A stretch of 64,000 bases of DNA, taken from assembly GCF_021390595.1 (NCBI RefSeq), contig NZ_JAJEJR010000002.1, forward strand, positions 1-64,000, written 5' to 3'. The position numbers were made by a program, and so were the translations under genes. Positions 7,787-15,974 of this stretch are shown here, one piece after another. The stretch is from Paraburkholderia sp. HP33-1. GTDB lineage: Bacteria > Pseudomonadota > Gammaproteobacteria > Burkholderiales > Burkholderiaceae. The notes below the pieces were generated by a model. It was not told the origin of the DNA, searched no databases, and saw nothing but the letters and a program-made list of their open reading frames with translations. The stretch's first letter is position 1. Each line of letters opens with the position of its first letter.

Positions 7787-8605
7787 CTACACGTGGTGAT
7801 GCCCGGTCACCCGCTCCCATCCATGACGCACCGCGAGCTTGAAGCGCTCCCACGTGGTGTCCGGCGACGTGGCTTCCCAGTAGCGCCGTGCTTCGGGCTC
7901 GATTTCTTCCCACGGACGATCGCGGAAGCGCGCGTCGCGGCCGATCTCCGCGCCATAGCGATAGGCGGGCTCGTAGTCTTCGTAGGGCACATCCGCAGCC
8001 GCATGCTGCTCGTCGTGGTGCGTGCGGAAATCTTCTTCGTACTCCAGATATTCATTCGGCATCTGCGCGCCGGGACCGGTGCCCGGCTGCCCGCCTTCGG
8101 GGACGATGTCGGACGGCTGGGTCACCGGCTTCGCGCCCGCCTCGGTCGTCACGCTCGACGTGCGGGGCGTACCCGGCATCACCGCGCCGATCCCCAGCTC
8201 GTCGAGCACCGAGTGATCACGGTCGCGGCCGGCCGGCGTGTGCGGCTCTGGCGGGCGGTCGCCGATATCGGTTGCGCCGAGCCGCACGAGTGTATTGCGC
8301 GCGAGCTCCGCGTGCGATTCGCTCGCCGCGTGAACGCACACGAGTACCGCGCCGCGCCGCATTGCTTCTGCAAAGCGCGCGGTGTCCGACGAGCGCGGGC
8401 CGCTCGAGAACAGACTGGCGAGAAAGCGTTCGATATTGGCAAGCACGCCCGCGTTGGCGACTTCGCTGGTGGCCGAGCCGACGGACGGTTCGGCGCTCGC
8501 CTGCAAATCGATCTTCTCGCGCGCAAAACCGGTACGCACAAGCGTGTCGCGGGCGGCTTCAGCCTGCATGTAGGTGTCGAATAAACCAATCACGGTATGT
8601 TGCAT
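7787..8605 (-). CDS. General stress protein 17M-like domain protein of unknown function
   Basis: This 272-residue protein starts at ATG 8603-8605 after a GGGAGA ribosome binding site. Residues 1-100 ('MQHTVIGLFDTYMQAEAARDTLVRTGF') resemble the YflT/GSP17M fold, which also occurs in proteins that sense stress. The middle is a flexible Pro/Gly/Thr-rich linker (about 110-185). The C-terminus 'YRYGAEIGRDARFRDRPWEEIEPEARRYWE' followed by 'WERFKLAVRHGWERVTG' is an acidic-aromatic block seen in many Burkholderia and Acidobacteria hypotheticals. No membrane segments or export signal. The function is unknown; a role in general stress is a guess from the N-terminal domain. Confidence 0.7.
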   Translation of the reverse strand: MQHTVIGLFDTYMQAEAARDTLVRTGFAREKIDLQASAEPSVGSATSEVANAGVLANIERFLASLFSSGPRSSDTARFAEAMRRGAVLVCVHAASESHAELARNTLVRLGATDIGDRPPEPHTPAGRDRDHSVLDELGIGAVMPGTPRTSSVTTEAGAKPVTQPSDIVPEGGQPGTGPGAQMPNEYLEYEEDFRTHHDEQHAAADVPYEDYEPAYRYGAEIGRDARFRDRPWEEIEPEARRYWEATSPDTTWERFKLAVRHGWERVTGHHHV

Positions 8606-8848
8606 GGTTGTCTCCCGGCATGTCCTGCTGGAACGGGCGGCGCGAGGGGCGCCGTCCCCCTTCCCGTGTTTCGGCATGCAACGTTCATGCCCTCGCACCA
8701 CCGCGTCGGCGCTGCGCCCTATGCGCGGCCGCGACGCCCGTTGTACTGCGCATGACGCGGGCTCGCAACGCAAAAAGCGCGACGTGTGGCCGCCGCGCTT
8801 TTTACAAAGTCTGGTAAATGACGCCTGGATGCCGCCGAGCGATCGATC

Positions 8849-11143
8849 TCAGGTATCGGCCGGATGCGTGGCCGCATCGGTGCCCGCTTGCGCGACGTCG
8901 CGCTGGATCGTTTCGAGCAGCTTTTCGAGCAGGCCGATATCGAACGGCTTGGACAGCACGCGCACGTTCACGTGCCGGGCGCGGTCGAGCTCCTCCGCAT
9001 AGCCGGTCACGAGAATGACCGGCAGCTGCGTGTCGAACGCGAGCACCGCTTCGGCCAGATCGATGCCGTTCATCTTGCCGGGCATGTGAATGTCCGACAG
9101 CACCAGATCGAACGGCAGCCGCTCGCCGGTGCTCGCGCGCTTCGCGCAGGCGTCCTCGAGCACGCGCAGCGCCGTGTCGGCATTGAACACGCAGGTGACC
9201 TGGTGACCCATCATCTGCAGCAGCGCCTCGGTGCCGGCGGCGACTTCTTCGTTGTCCTCGACGAGCAGCACGCGCAGACCCTGCGGCGCGCCGGACTCGG
9301 GTGCAAGCGCGTCGGCCGGTCCGCTCGTCTGCGGCTCGGCCGACGCGCGCGGCAGATAGAGCCGCACCGAGGTGCCCGCGCCGATCGCGCTGTCGATCGC
9401 CGCGAGCCCGCCCGAGCTCTCGCAGAACGCAAACACCTGCGGCAGCCCGAGCCCCGTGCCCATGCCTTTGGGCTTGGTCGTGAAGAGCGGCTCGAATGCG
9501 CGCGCGAGCACTTCGGGCGCCATGCCGCCGCCGGTGTCTTCGAGCGACAGTTGCACGAATTCGCCGGTCAGCGGAAAGCCATCCTCGTGACGGAACACGA
9601 CGTTGCTCGCGCGCACGGTGAAGCGCCCGCCGTTGGGCATCGCGTCGCGCGCGTTGACCGCGACGTTGATGAGCGCGAGTTCGAGTTCGGCGACGTCGAC
9701 GCGCACCGGCCACGTCTCGACGCCGCTATCCATCACGAGCGACACCTTCGCGCCGAGCGACGCACGCAGCAGCTCGCGGCACGACGGCAGCCAGCGTTCG
9801 AGCGACAGCGTTTCGGTGCGCAGCGGCTGTTTGCGCGCGACGCCGAGCAGCTGCCGCGTCAGCGACTGGCCGCTCTTCAACGCGCGCTCCATCGCGGCCA
9901 GTTCGCGCTCCAGCCCGCCAACGCCGCGCCGCCGCACGATCTGAACATTGGCCGACAGGATCATCAGCAGGTTGTTGAAGTCGTGCGCGACGCTGCCGAC
10001 CAGCGTGCCGAGCGCTTCCATCTTGCGCGACTGGCGGTATGCGGATTCGATCGAGCGGCGCATCGACGCCTCGGCCTGCCAGCGCTCCCACGCTTCCTCT
10101 TCGGCGCCGAGGCGGCGCAGCGACAGCCAGATCACGCACCACAGCGCGATCGACGGCGTGAACATCGACAGGATCAGAACACTCAGGTGCTGGTACCAGC
10201 CGGTCCAGATGGCCGACGTGCGATAGCCGCACAGCACGTAGACCGGATACGAGCCGACGTGCCGGAACGCGACGATCACGGTGCCTCCGGCGAAGCTCGA
10301 TTGCATCCGCACGACACCCGAGCGCTGCCCCTGTCTGACCGCTTCGGCGAACGGCGAATCGGCTGACAGCGCGGTCGGCTCGTGCGGGCCACGCGGGAAA
10401 TGCGCGAGCACCGCGCCGTCGGTGCGCACGAGGCTCATGATGATCGGCGTGTTGTCGCTGCTGCCGAGCAGCTCGCGATAGAACGCGTCGAAATAGCTTG
10501 GCCGCAGCGCAATCGACACGACGCCCCCGAACGAGCCATCCGGCGCCTGGCGCTCGACGCCCATGTTGAACACCTGTTCGCCGGTCACGTACCCCGCTAT
10601 CACTTTCGACACGTGTTCGAGCTCGTTGCCGGCGCGGATGCCGACGAAGTCGTCGCGCTGACCGGACGAAATCGCCGGCGACGGATAGAGGCGGCTGCTC
10701 GCGAGCAGCGCACCCTCCTCACCGTAGATCGACACCGAGGCCACCTGCGGATAGCCGCCGCCCATCGTGCGCAGCTTGTCGTGAATCGTGTGTTCGCGCG
10801 CGCGGATGCCGTCGTCGTCGAGGCCCGCGGTCAGATCGACGATGCGCGAGTTCAGCGTCTCGTTCATGTCGAACACCTTCAACGCATGTTCTTCGGCGAC
10901 GCGCACCGTGCGCAGCGTCAGATCGGTCGCGTCGGCCTCGCGCGAGCGCAAATCGGCAAATGCCATCGCTGCGACGTAGACGAACGGCAGCACGATCGCC
11001 GCGACCAGCAGCGCGATCAGCGTGATGCGACGTACCTGGAAATTCTGTTCCGGCACGGCGGGAAACAACGCGTCGTCCTGCTCGCGGGCAGGACGACGCG
11101 GAAGGCGGCCCGCGCGCGCGGAGTCGACCCGGTCTGAAGTCAT
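8849..11143 (-). CDS. Hybrid sensor histidine kinase with C-terminal receiver
   Basis: This protein of about 764 residues has a transmembrane helix near 40-62, then a large periplasmic Cache-like sensor (about 63-310), a second membrane helix near 315-340, a HisKA domain with 'GSVAHDFNNLLMIL', an HATPase with 'NVAVNARDAMP' and 'GTGLGLPQV', and a C-terminal receiver ('RVLLVEDNEEVA', phospho-acceptor in 'LVLSDIHMPG', 'VLSKPF'). The 'HDFNNLL' H-box is typical of kinases with attached receivers. The start at 11141-11143 is a choice; ATG at 11206 (with GAAGG upstream) and 11332 are alternatives. It is divergent from the response regulator-CheC-GGDEF operon and is the likely input for it. Confidence 0.9.
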   Translation of the reverse strand: MTSDRVDSARAGRLPRRPAREQDDALFPAVPEQNFQVRRITLIALLVAAIVLPFVYVAAMAFADLRSREADATDLTLRTVRVAEEHALKVFDMNETLNSRIVDLTAGLDDDGIRAREHTIHDKLRTMGGGYPQVASVSIYGEEGALLASSRLYPSPAISSGQRDDFVGIRAGNELEHVSKVIAGYVTGEQVFNMGVERQAPDGSFGGVVSIALRPSYFDAFYRELLGSSDNTPIIMSLVRTDGAVLAHFPRGPHEPTALSADSPFAEAVRQGQRSGVVRMQSSFAGGTVIVAFRHVGSYPVYVLCGYRTSAIWTGWYQHLSVLILSMFTPSIALWCVIWLSLRRLGAEEEAWERWQAEASMRRSIESAYRQSRKMEALGTLVGSVAHDFNNLLMILSANVQIVRRRGVGGLERELAAMERALKSGQSLTRQLLGVARKQPLRTETLSLERWLPSCRELLRASLGAKVSLVMDSGVETWPVRVDVAELELALINVAVNARDAMPNGGRFTVRASNVVFRHEDGFPLTGEFVQLSLEDTGGGMAPEVLARAFEPLFTTKPKGMGTGLGLPQVFAFCESSGGLAAIDSAIGAGTSVRLYLPRASAEPQTSGPADALAPESGAPQGLRVLLVEDNEEVAAGTEALLQMMGHQVTCVFNADTALRVLEDACAKRASTGERLPFDLVLSDIHMPGKMNGIDLAEAVLAFDTQLPVILVTGYAEELDRARHVNVRVLSKPFDIGLLEKLLETIQRDVAQAGTDAATHPADT

Positions 11144-11683
11144 TGTCGTTGATGGGAAAAGTCGTTCGAAACTGGCAGCCCCGGATCGGGCCGTTGCCGG
11201 CACCATGCCGCCTTCAGAACAAGCATAGACGCAGCGCGGAAAAATTTGCCGCAAAGCGTGGAGGAAGGGCATTCGCCGTGCTGGCCGTTCTTTAAAAGCG
11301 GCGTTAAAACAGCGACGAATCGGGAAGCGCAAACGTACACAAAAGTATAAACATAAAAGAGTGTCCGCTCAGATGAGAGAATAATTTCTCAAATTAGCGT
11401 GACACGGAAACAGATCGTTATCGATGGCAATTCTGGCGAGTTGCCTTTATGCGAATTTGCTTCGACAATCCTCTTCACGATAAAAAGGGCCGCCTTCACG
11501 TCTGTGGGCTGGATCGTCAAGGTCCGCCAAAGGCGTCCTGCAGCACTCGCACCCCTCTCGCCAAGGCAACTGCAATTCGATAGGCGCCACTGTACCTGGT
11601 GGCGCGGCGGTCGGCATGACGCCAGGATGAAAGAGCCGATTCCTTTACCCGACACCTGCCCAAACAACCGACCCGCCGTTGCC
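11144..11683. other. Divergent promoter region between kinase and response regulator
   Basis: A 540-bp region, AT-richer around 11335-11420 ('aaaagtataaacataaaag'), that should carry the outward promoters of both signalling units. The alternative kinase starts and the alternative response-regulator start (11627) fall inside it. No further gene is supported. Confidence 0.45.
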
Positions 11684-12049
11684 ATGCTGCCCATTGTGAT
11701 CGCCGACGATTCCCTGCTCGCCCGCAAGCTGCTCACCCGAGCACTGCCGCCGGACTGGGACGTCGACGTGTCCTACGCAGCGAACGGGTGCGAGGCGCTC
11801 ACGCTGTATCGCGAGGGCAAGGCATCGGTGATGTTCCTCGATCTGACGATGCCGGACATGACCGGCTACCAGGTTCTCGAAGCGCTGCAGCATGAGGACC
11901 TCAATACTTTCGTGATCGTCGTTTCCGCCGACGTGCAGCCACTTGCCCAGCAGCGCGTGCGTGAGCTCGGCGCGATCGCGTTCATCGAAAAGCCGGTGAC
12001 GCCCGAGGCGGTCCTGCCCATCCTCAAGGAGTACGGCTTGTATGTCTGA
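11684..12049 (+). CDS. Single-domain CheY-like response regulator
   Basis: This 121-residue protein is only a receiver domain. The acidic pair 'ADDS' is at residues 7-10, the phospho-acceptor is Asp53 in 'FLDLTMPDM', the signalling Ser81 follows 'VIVV', and Lys103 lies in 'IEKPV'. Such proteins relay phosphate to partners through contact. It starts at ATG 11684 (ATG 11627 is an alternative that adds an unlikely leader). Its last 8 bp overlap the start of the CheC gene, so the two are co-translated. It probably receives phosphate from the divergent hybrid kinase. Confidence 0.87.
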   Translation: MLPIVIADDSLLARKLLTRALPPDWDVDVSYAANGCEALTLYREGKASVMFLDLTMPDMTGYQVLEALQHEDLNTFVIVVSADVQPLAQQRVRELGAIAFIEKPVTPEAVLPILKEYGLYV

Positions 12050-12665
12050 GCCCGCCCTCAACGAAGACCAGCGCGACGCGCTGCAGGAAATCGCCAACCT
12101 CGCGATGGGCCAGGCCGCGACGCGGCTCGCGCGACTGCTCGATTCGTTCATCGAGCTGTCGGTGCCGCGCGTGAAGATGGTCGCGGTGAGCGACGCTGCG
12201 CGCACGTTGCGCGAGATGACCCGCATCGACGACACGGTCAGCGCGGTGCGTCAGGGCTTTCGCTCGGACATCAAGGGTGAGGTGCTGGTGATCTGTCGCA
12301 GCGACAGCATCACGCAGCTGTGCTCGCTCGTCGACGATCCGTACGCGCGCTCGAGCTACGAGGCGATCGGTGAGCGGGAGCTGATGCTCGACGTCGCGAA
12401 CCTGCTGTCCGGCGCATGTGTGTCGTCGATCCTCGACCAGCTCGGCCGCACGCCCGTGTTTTCCGCGCCGGGCCTGCTCGGCGAGACGCTGACGCTCGAC
12501 GAAGTGTTTCAGCCCGGCGTGCTGCAATGGCAGGTGGCGCTGCTCGTCGAAGTGAATTTCGCGCTCGAACATCAGAGCTTTCGCGCCCATCTGGTGATGC
12601 TGATGGCCGAAGACTCGATCCGCCATATGAATGAAGCGCTCGACGCGCTGCTGTCCAGTTTATGA
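12042..12665 (+). CDS. CheC-family phosphatase of CheY-type receivers
   Basis: This 207-residue cytosolic protein has the CheC/CheX/FliY helix 'RDALQEIANLAMGQAATRL' with the D-xxx-E-xx-N active-site pattern (Asp12, Glu16, Asn19). A second copy, 'ERELMLDVANLLSGA' (about 111-125), keeps the Asn but has Asp117 where Glu is expected. CheC proteins remove phosphate from CheY-type receivers. Here the likely substrate is the receiver encoded directly upstream, with which it overlaps by 8 bp. It in turn overlaps the GGDEF gene by 4 bp. There are no chemotaxis genes nearby, so the module is likely to serve c-di-GMP control. Confidence 0.85.
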   Translation: MSEPALNEDQRDALQEIANLAMGQAATRLARLLDSFIELSVPRVKMVAVSDAARTLREMTRIDDTVSAVRQGFRSDIKGEVLVICRSDSITQLCSLVDDPYARSSYEAIGERELMLDVANLLSGACVSSILDQLGRTPVFSAPGLLGETLTLDEVFQPGVLQWQVALLVEVNFALEHQSFRAHLVMLMAEDSIRHMNEALDALLSSL

Positions 12666-13612
12666 ATGTCCCCGTTGAATCCTTGAGCGACCTCGTGGTC
12701 GAGCGGGTCGGTTTCGGCATTTTCGTGCTCGACCGAGACCTGAACGTGCTGATGTGGAATCGCTTCATGCAGGACCATAGCGGCCTGTCGGCGGAGCAGG
12801 TGGTCGGCCGCTCGATCTTCCTGAACTTTCCGGAACTGCCGCGCGTGTGGCTGTCGCGCAAGATCGAGAGCGTGTTCCAGCTCGGCAGCTTCGCGTTCAG
12901 CTCGTGGGAGCAGCGCCCGTATCTGTTCAAATTCGATCACGACCGGCCGATCACCGGCGGGGTCGACTTCATGCAGCAGGACTGCACCTTCATGCCGCTG
13001 ATGCGCGGACGCGAAGTGGTCGCCGTGTGCGTGACCATTTCCGACGTCACCCATGTGAGCATCGTGCAGCGCGAACGCGAAGAGGCGGTCGCGAAGCTGC
13101 AGGAGTATGCGAATCGCGACGGGCTGACCGGCATCGCGAACCGGCGCTTTTTCGAAGCGCGGTTGCGCGACGAATTCACGCGCTGGCAGCGCTATGGCGG
13201 TGACATGTCGATGCTGCTGTTCGACCTCGATCACTTCAAGAAGATCAACGACCAGTTCGGTCACGGCGTCGGCGATACGGTGCTGCGCGTGATGGCGCAG
13301 CGTGTCAACGGCGTTGTCCGCGCGCAGGATACGTTCGGGCGCTTCGGCGGCGAGGAGTTCGCGCTGCTGCTGCCGTGCACGCCGCTCGACGACGCGATGC
13401 TCGTGGCGGAGAAAATTCGTTGCGTGATCGAGGAAACGCCGGTCGAACTGATCGGCACCAGCGTGCCGGTCACGGCGAGCCTTGGCGGCGCGGCGGCGCG
13501 TGACGGCGTGCCCGCCTACGACGTGCTGATCAACGAAGCCGACGCGGCGCTGTATCGCGCCAAGCGCCAGGGCCGTAACTGCGCGGTCGCGTTCCGGCTC
13601 GCGGGGACCTGA
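12662..13612 (+). CDS. PAS-GGDEF diguanylate cyclase
   Basis: This 316-residue cytosolic protein has an N-terminal PAS domain (about 5-135, 'FGIFVLDRDLNVLMWN') followed by a GGDEF domain. The catalytic 'GRFGGEEF' is intact, as is the product-inhibition I-site 'RAQD' five residues before it. It should make c-di-GMP from two GTP and be feedback-controlled. 'DGLTGIANRRFF' and 'LLFDLDHFKKIND' are the other usual motifs. It is the last gene of the receiver-CheC-cyclase operon (4-bp overlap upstream), so the receiver and CheC are candidates to regulate it. The missing transmembrane segments mean the signal arrives inside the cell. Confidence 0.92.
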   Translation: MNVPVESLSDLVVERVGFGIFVLDRDLNVLMWNRFMQDHSGLSAEQVVGRSIFLNFPELPRVWLSRKIESVFQLGSFAFSSWEQRPYLFKFDHDRPITGGVDFMQQDCTFMPLMRGREVVAVCVTISDVTHVSIVQREREEAVAKLQEYANRDGLTGIANRRFFEARLRDEFTRWQRYGGDMSMLLFDLDHFKKINDQFGHGVGDTVLRVMAQRVNGVVRAQDTFGRFGGEEFALLLPCTPLDDAMLVAEKIRCVIEETPVELIGTSVPVTASLGGAAARDGVPAYDVLINEADAALYRAKRQGRNCAVAFRLAGT

Positions 13613-13681
13613 TTCGCCGGCGAAGGCGGCGCGGTTCGAACCCGCCGCGCCACGGTCCGACGGCCATCGCTTCCGGCCCCT

Positions 13682-13695
13682 ATTGGCCGGCCAAT
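13682..13695. promoter_or_regulatory. 14-bp palindrome upstream of the hopanoid operon
   Basis: ATTGGCCGGCCAAT is a perfect 14-bp palindrome about 160 bp before hpnD, and a TATACT hexamer that could be a -10 element follows at 13719-13724. It may be an operator for the hopanoid operon. No other copy was noticed in the window. Confidence 0.35.
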
Positions 13696-13852
13696 CTGCG
13701 GTCACCGGCAAAGATTGCTATACTTTTCGCCGTTTCCGGCTGCCTGGCCGGATGTTTCGCGCGTGTCCGCGCGCGCGGGCCCACTGCCCTGCGGGTCGGC
13801 TTGAAAAACTTCTTTGAACGCCTTTCAGCGGGCGCCTCCAGCGGAGATCGTC

Positions 13853-14701
13853 TTGGCTGTTTCCAATCCTGTCGTGGACGATACTGAAATCGACGCCGCT
13901 GCCGCCACGTCCGGCAGCTCGTTCTATCTCGCCATGCGCATCCTGCCGGCGGAGCAGCGCGATGCGATGTATCAGGTCTACGCCTTCTGCCGCGCCGTCG
14001 ACGACATCGCCGACAGCGACCTGCCGCGTGCCGAACGCGCGGCCGGGCTCGAGCAATGGCGTGCCGACATCGACGCGTGCTATGCCGGTCAGCCGCGCGC
14101 CTCGCTGCGCGCGCTGACGCGACACATTCACACGTTTCACCTGCAACGCGAGGATTTTCACGCGATGATCGACGGCATGGCGATGGACGCCGCCGCCGAC
14201 ATCTGCGCGCCCGACGACGCCACGCTCGACCTCTACTGCGACCGCGTCGCGAGTGCGGCGGGCCGTCTGTCGGTGAGGATATTCGGGATGCGCGACGAGC
14301 CGGGCCGGCTGCTCGCGCACCATCTCGGCCGCGCGCTGCAACTCACCAACATCCTGCGCGATATCGACGAAGACGCCGGTATCAACCGCTGCTATCTACC
14401 GCTCGAGCTGCTCGCGCGCGAAGGCATCGCGGCTGCGAACCCGCGGCAGATTGCCGACGATCCGACGCTGCCGCGCGTGTGCGCGACGCTCGCCGAGCGC
14501 GCGAAGCAGCACTTCGCCGAGTCCGACGCGATCATGGATCGAGAGCCGCGCGGCCAGGTGCGCGCGCCGCGCATCATGTCGGGCGTCTATCGCGTGCTGC
14601 TCGAGCGCACGCTCGTGCGTGGCTTCGACGTTCCGCGCGAGAAGGTCAGCAAGCCGAAGCTGCGCCTGCTTTGGATCGTCGCGCGTTACGCGCTTTTCTG
14701 A
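13853..14701 (+). CDS. hpnD: HpnD, presqualene diphosphate synthase
   Basis: This 282-residue enzyme condenses two farnesyl diphosphates to presqualene diphosphate, the first step of the HpnC/D/E route to squalene. The first Asp-rich motif is 'DDIAD' (residues 50-54, after 'VYAFCRAV') and the second is in 'ALQLTNILRDIDEDAG'. 'GSSFYLAMRILP' at 21-32 is typical of HpnD as opposed to HpnC. The start is a TTG at 13853 with GGAG seven bases before it; it gives 'MAVSNPVVDD'. It opens a tight operon (hpnD-hpnE-shc-hpnG). Both aspartate motifs are intact, unlike the hpnC relic at 27 kb. Confidence 0.92.
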   Translation: MAVSNPVVDDTEIDAAAATSGSSFYLAMRILPAEQRDAMYQVYAFCRAVDDIADSDLPRAERAAGLEQWRADIDACYAGQPRASLRALTRHIHTFHLQREDFHAMIDGMAMDAAADICAPDDATLDLYCDRVASAAGRLSVRIFGMRDEPGRLLAHHLGRALQLTNILRDIDEDAGINRCYLPLELLAREGIAAANPRQIADDPTLPRVCATLAERAKQHFAESDAIMDREPRGQVRAPRIMSGVYRVLLERTLVRGFDVPREKVSKPKLRLLWIVARYALF

Positions 14702-14705
14702 GCTG

Positions 14706-15974
14706 ATGCCGAAGCTCGTCCACGTGGTCGGCGCGGGCGTGGCCGGGCTCGCCGCCGCTGTGCAGTTGCAGCGGCGCGGCGCGCGGGTCGTGCTGCATGA
14801 AGCGCAGGATCACGCGGGCGGGCGCTGCCGGTCGTACTACGATGCGAAGCTCGGCGCGACGCTCGACAGCGGCAACCACATCGTGCTGTCCGCCAATGCC
14901 GCGACGCTGAACTACACGCGCGCGATCGGCGCCGCCGACGAACTGGTTGGTCCCGCGCAGCCCGAGTATCCGTTCGTCGATCTGGCCACGCTGTCGCGTT
15001 GGACCGTCCGTCTGTCGCCGGGACGTTTGCCGTGGTGGATTTTCGATGCGCACGCGCGCGTGCCGAATACGGGGCCGACCGATTACCTGTCGCTCGTGCC
15101 GCTGCTGTTCGCGAAGCCGGGCCGAAGCGTCGCGCAGACGATGCGCTGCGACGGTCCGCTGTGGGACCGGCTGCTGCGGCCGTTGCTGCATGCGCTGCTG
15201 AATCTGGATCCGCGCGACGCGTCGGCCGAGCTGACTGGCGCGCTCGTGCGCGAGACGCTGCTCGCGGGCGGGCTCGCGTGCCGGCCGCTCGTCGCGCGTA
15301 ACGGTCTTGGCAGCGCGTTCGTCGATCCGGCGCTGCGGCTCCTGCAGCATGGCGGCGCGACCATCCGGCTTGGTTCGCGTCTGCGCGACATGACGTTTGC
15401 AGCAGACCCGGTGCGCGTGCAGGCGCTGCATTTCGCCGACGACAGCATCGCGCTCGGCGCGAACGAGGCGGTGATTCTCGCACTGCCGCCCGACGCCGCA
15501 GCGGCGCTCGTGCCGGGGCTGCGCGCACCGACACGCTTCGCGGCCGCGCTCAACGTGCACTTCGCGGTCGAGCCGCCGTTCGGCTTGCCGCAGGTCACCG
15601 CGCTGCTGAACGGAACGGCCGAATGGCTGTTTGCGTTCGACGACCGCCTGTCGGTGACGCTCGACGTCGCCGAGCGGCTGCTCGACACGCCGCATGACGC
15701 GCTCGTGGCGACCGTCTGGGCCGAGGTCGCGCGGGCGGTCAAGCTGCCGCTCGCGCCGGTGCCGCGCTGGCAGGTGGTGATGGAACCGCGCGCGACGTTT
15801 GCCGCGCTGCCCGCGCAGGAGACACTGCGGCCGGGCACGCGCACTCGCTGGCACAATTTGCTGCTCGCGGGCGACTGGACGGCCACCGGCCTGCCCGCGA
15901 TGCTCGAAGGCGCGATCCGCTCCGGCCAGAAGGCCGCGGATACGCTATTGAATCAACCGATGGAACGCAGATGA
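14706..15974 (+). CDS. hpnE: HpnE, hydroxysqualene dehydroxylase (FAD-dependent)
   Basis: This 422-residue flavoprotein of the phytoene-desaturase type converts hydroxysqualene to squalene. The N-terminal dinucleotide fold 'VVGAGVAGLAAAVQL' then 'HAGGRCRS' (residues about 6-43) binds FAD, and the C-terminal 'NLLLAGDWTATGLPAMLEGAIRSG' is the second FAD motif. It starts at ATG 14706, 4 bp after hpnD, and its stop overlaps the shc start by 4 bp (ATGA). The substrate comes from HpnC, whose local gene seems to be a relic, so the operon alone cannot complete the pathway. Confidence 0.9.
   Translation: MPKLVHVVGAGVAGLAAAVQLQRRGARVVLHEAQDHAGGRCRSYYDAKLGATLDSGNHIVLSANAATLNYTRAIGAADELVGPAQPEYPFVDLATLSRWTVRLSPGRLPWWIFDAHARVPNTGPTDYLSLVPLLFAKPGRSVAQTMRCDGPLWDRLLRPLLHALLNLDPRDASAELTGALVRETLLAGGLACRPLVARNGLGSAFVDPALRLLQHGGATIRLGSRLRDMTFAADPVRVQALHFADDSIALGANEAVILALPPDAAAALVPGLRAPTRFAAALNVHFAVEPPFGLPQVTALLNGTAEWLFAFDDRLSVTLDVAERLLDTPHDALVATVWAEVARAVKLPLAPVPRWQVVMEPRATFAALPAQETLRPGTRTRWHNLLLAGDWTATGLPAMLEGAIRSGQKAADTLLNQPMERR

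Noticed and set aside
12572..13711. Open frame of 379 codons opposite the CheC and GGDEF genes
   Set aside because: No domain; the two genes opposite have clear active sites and overlap each other in operon fashion.
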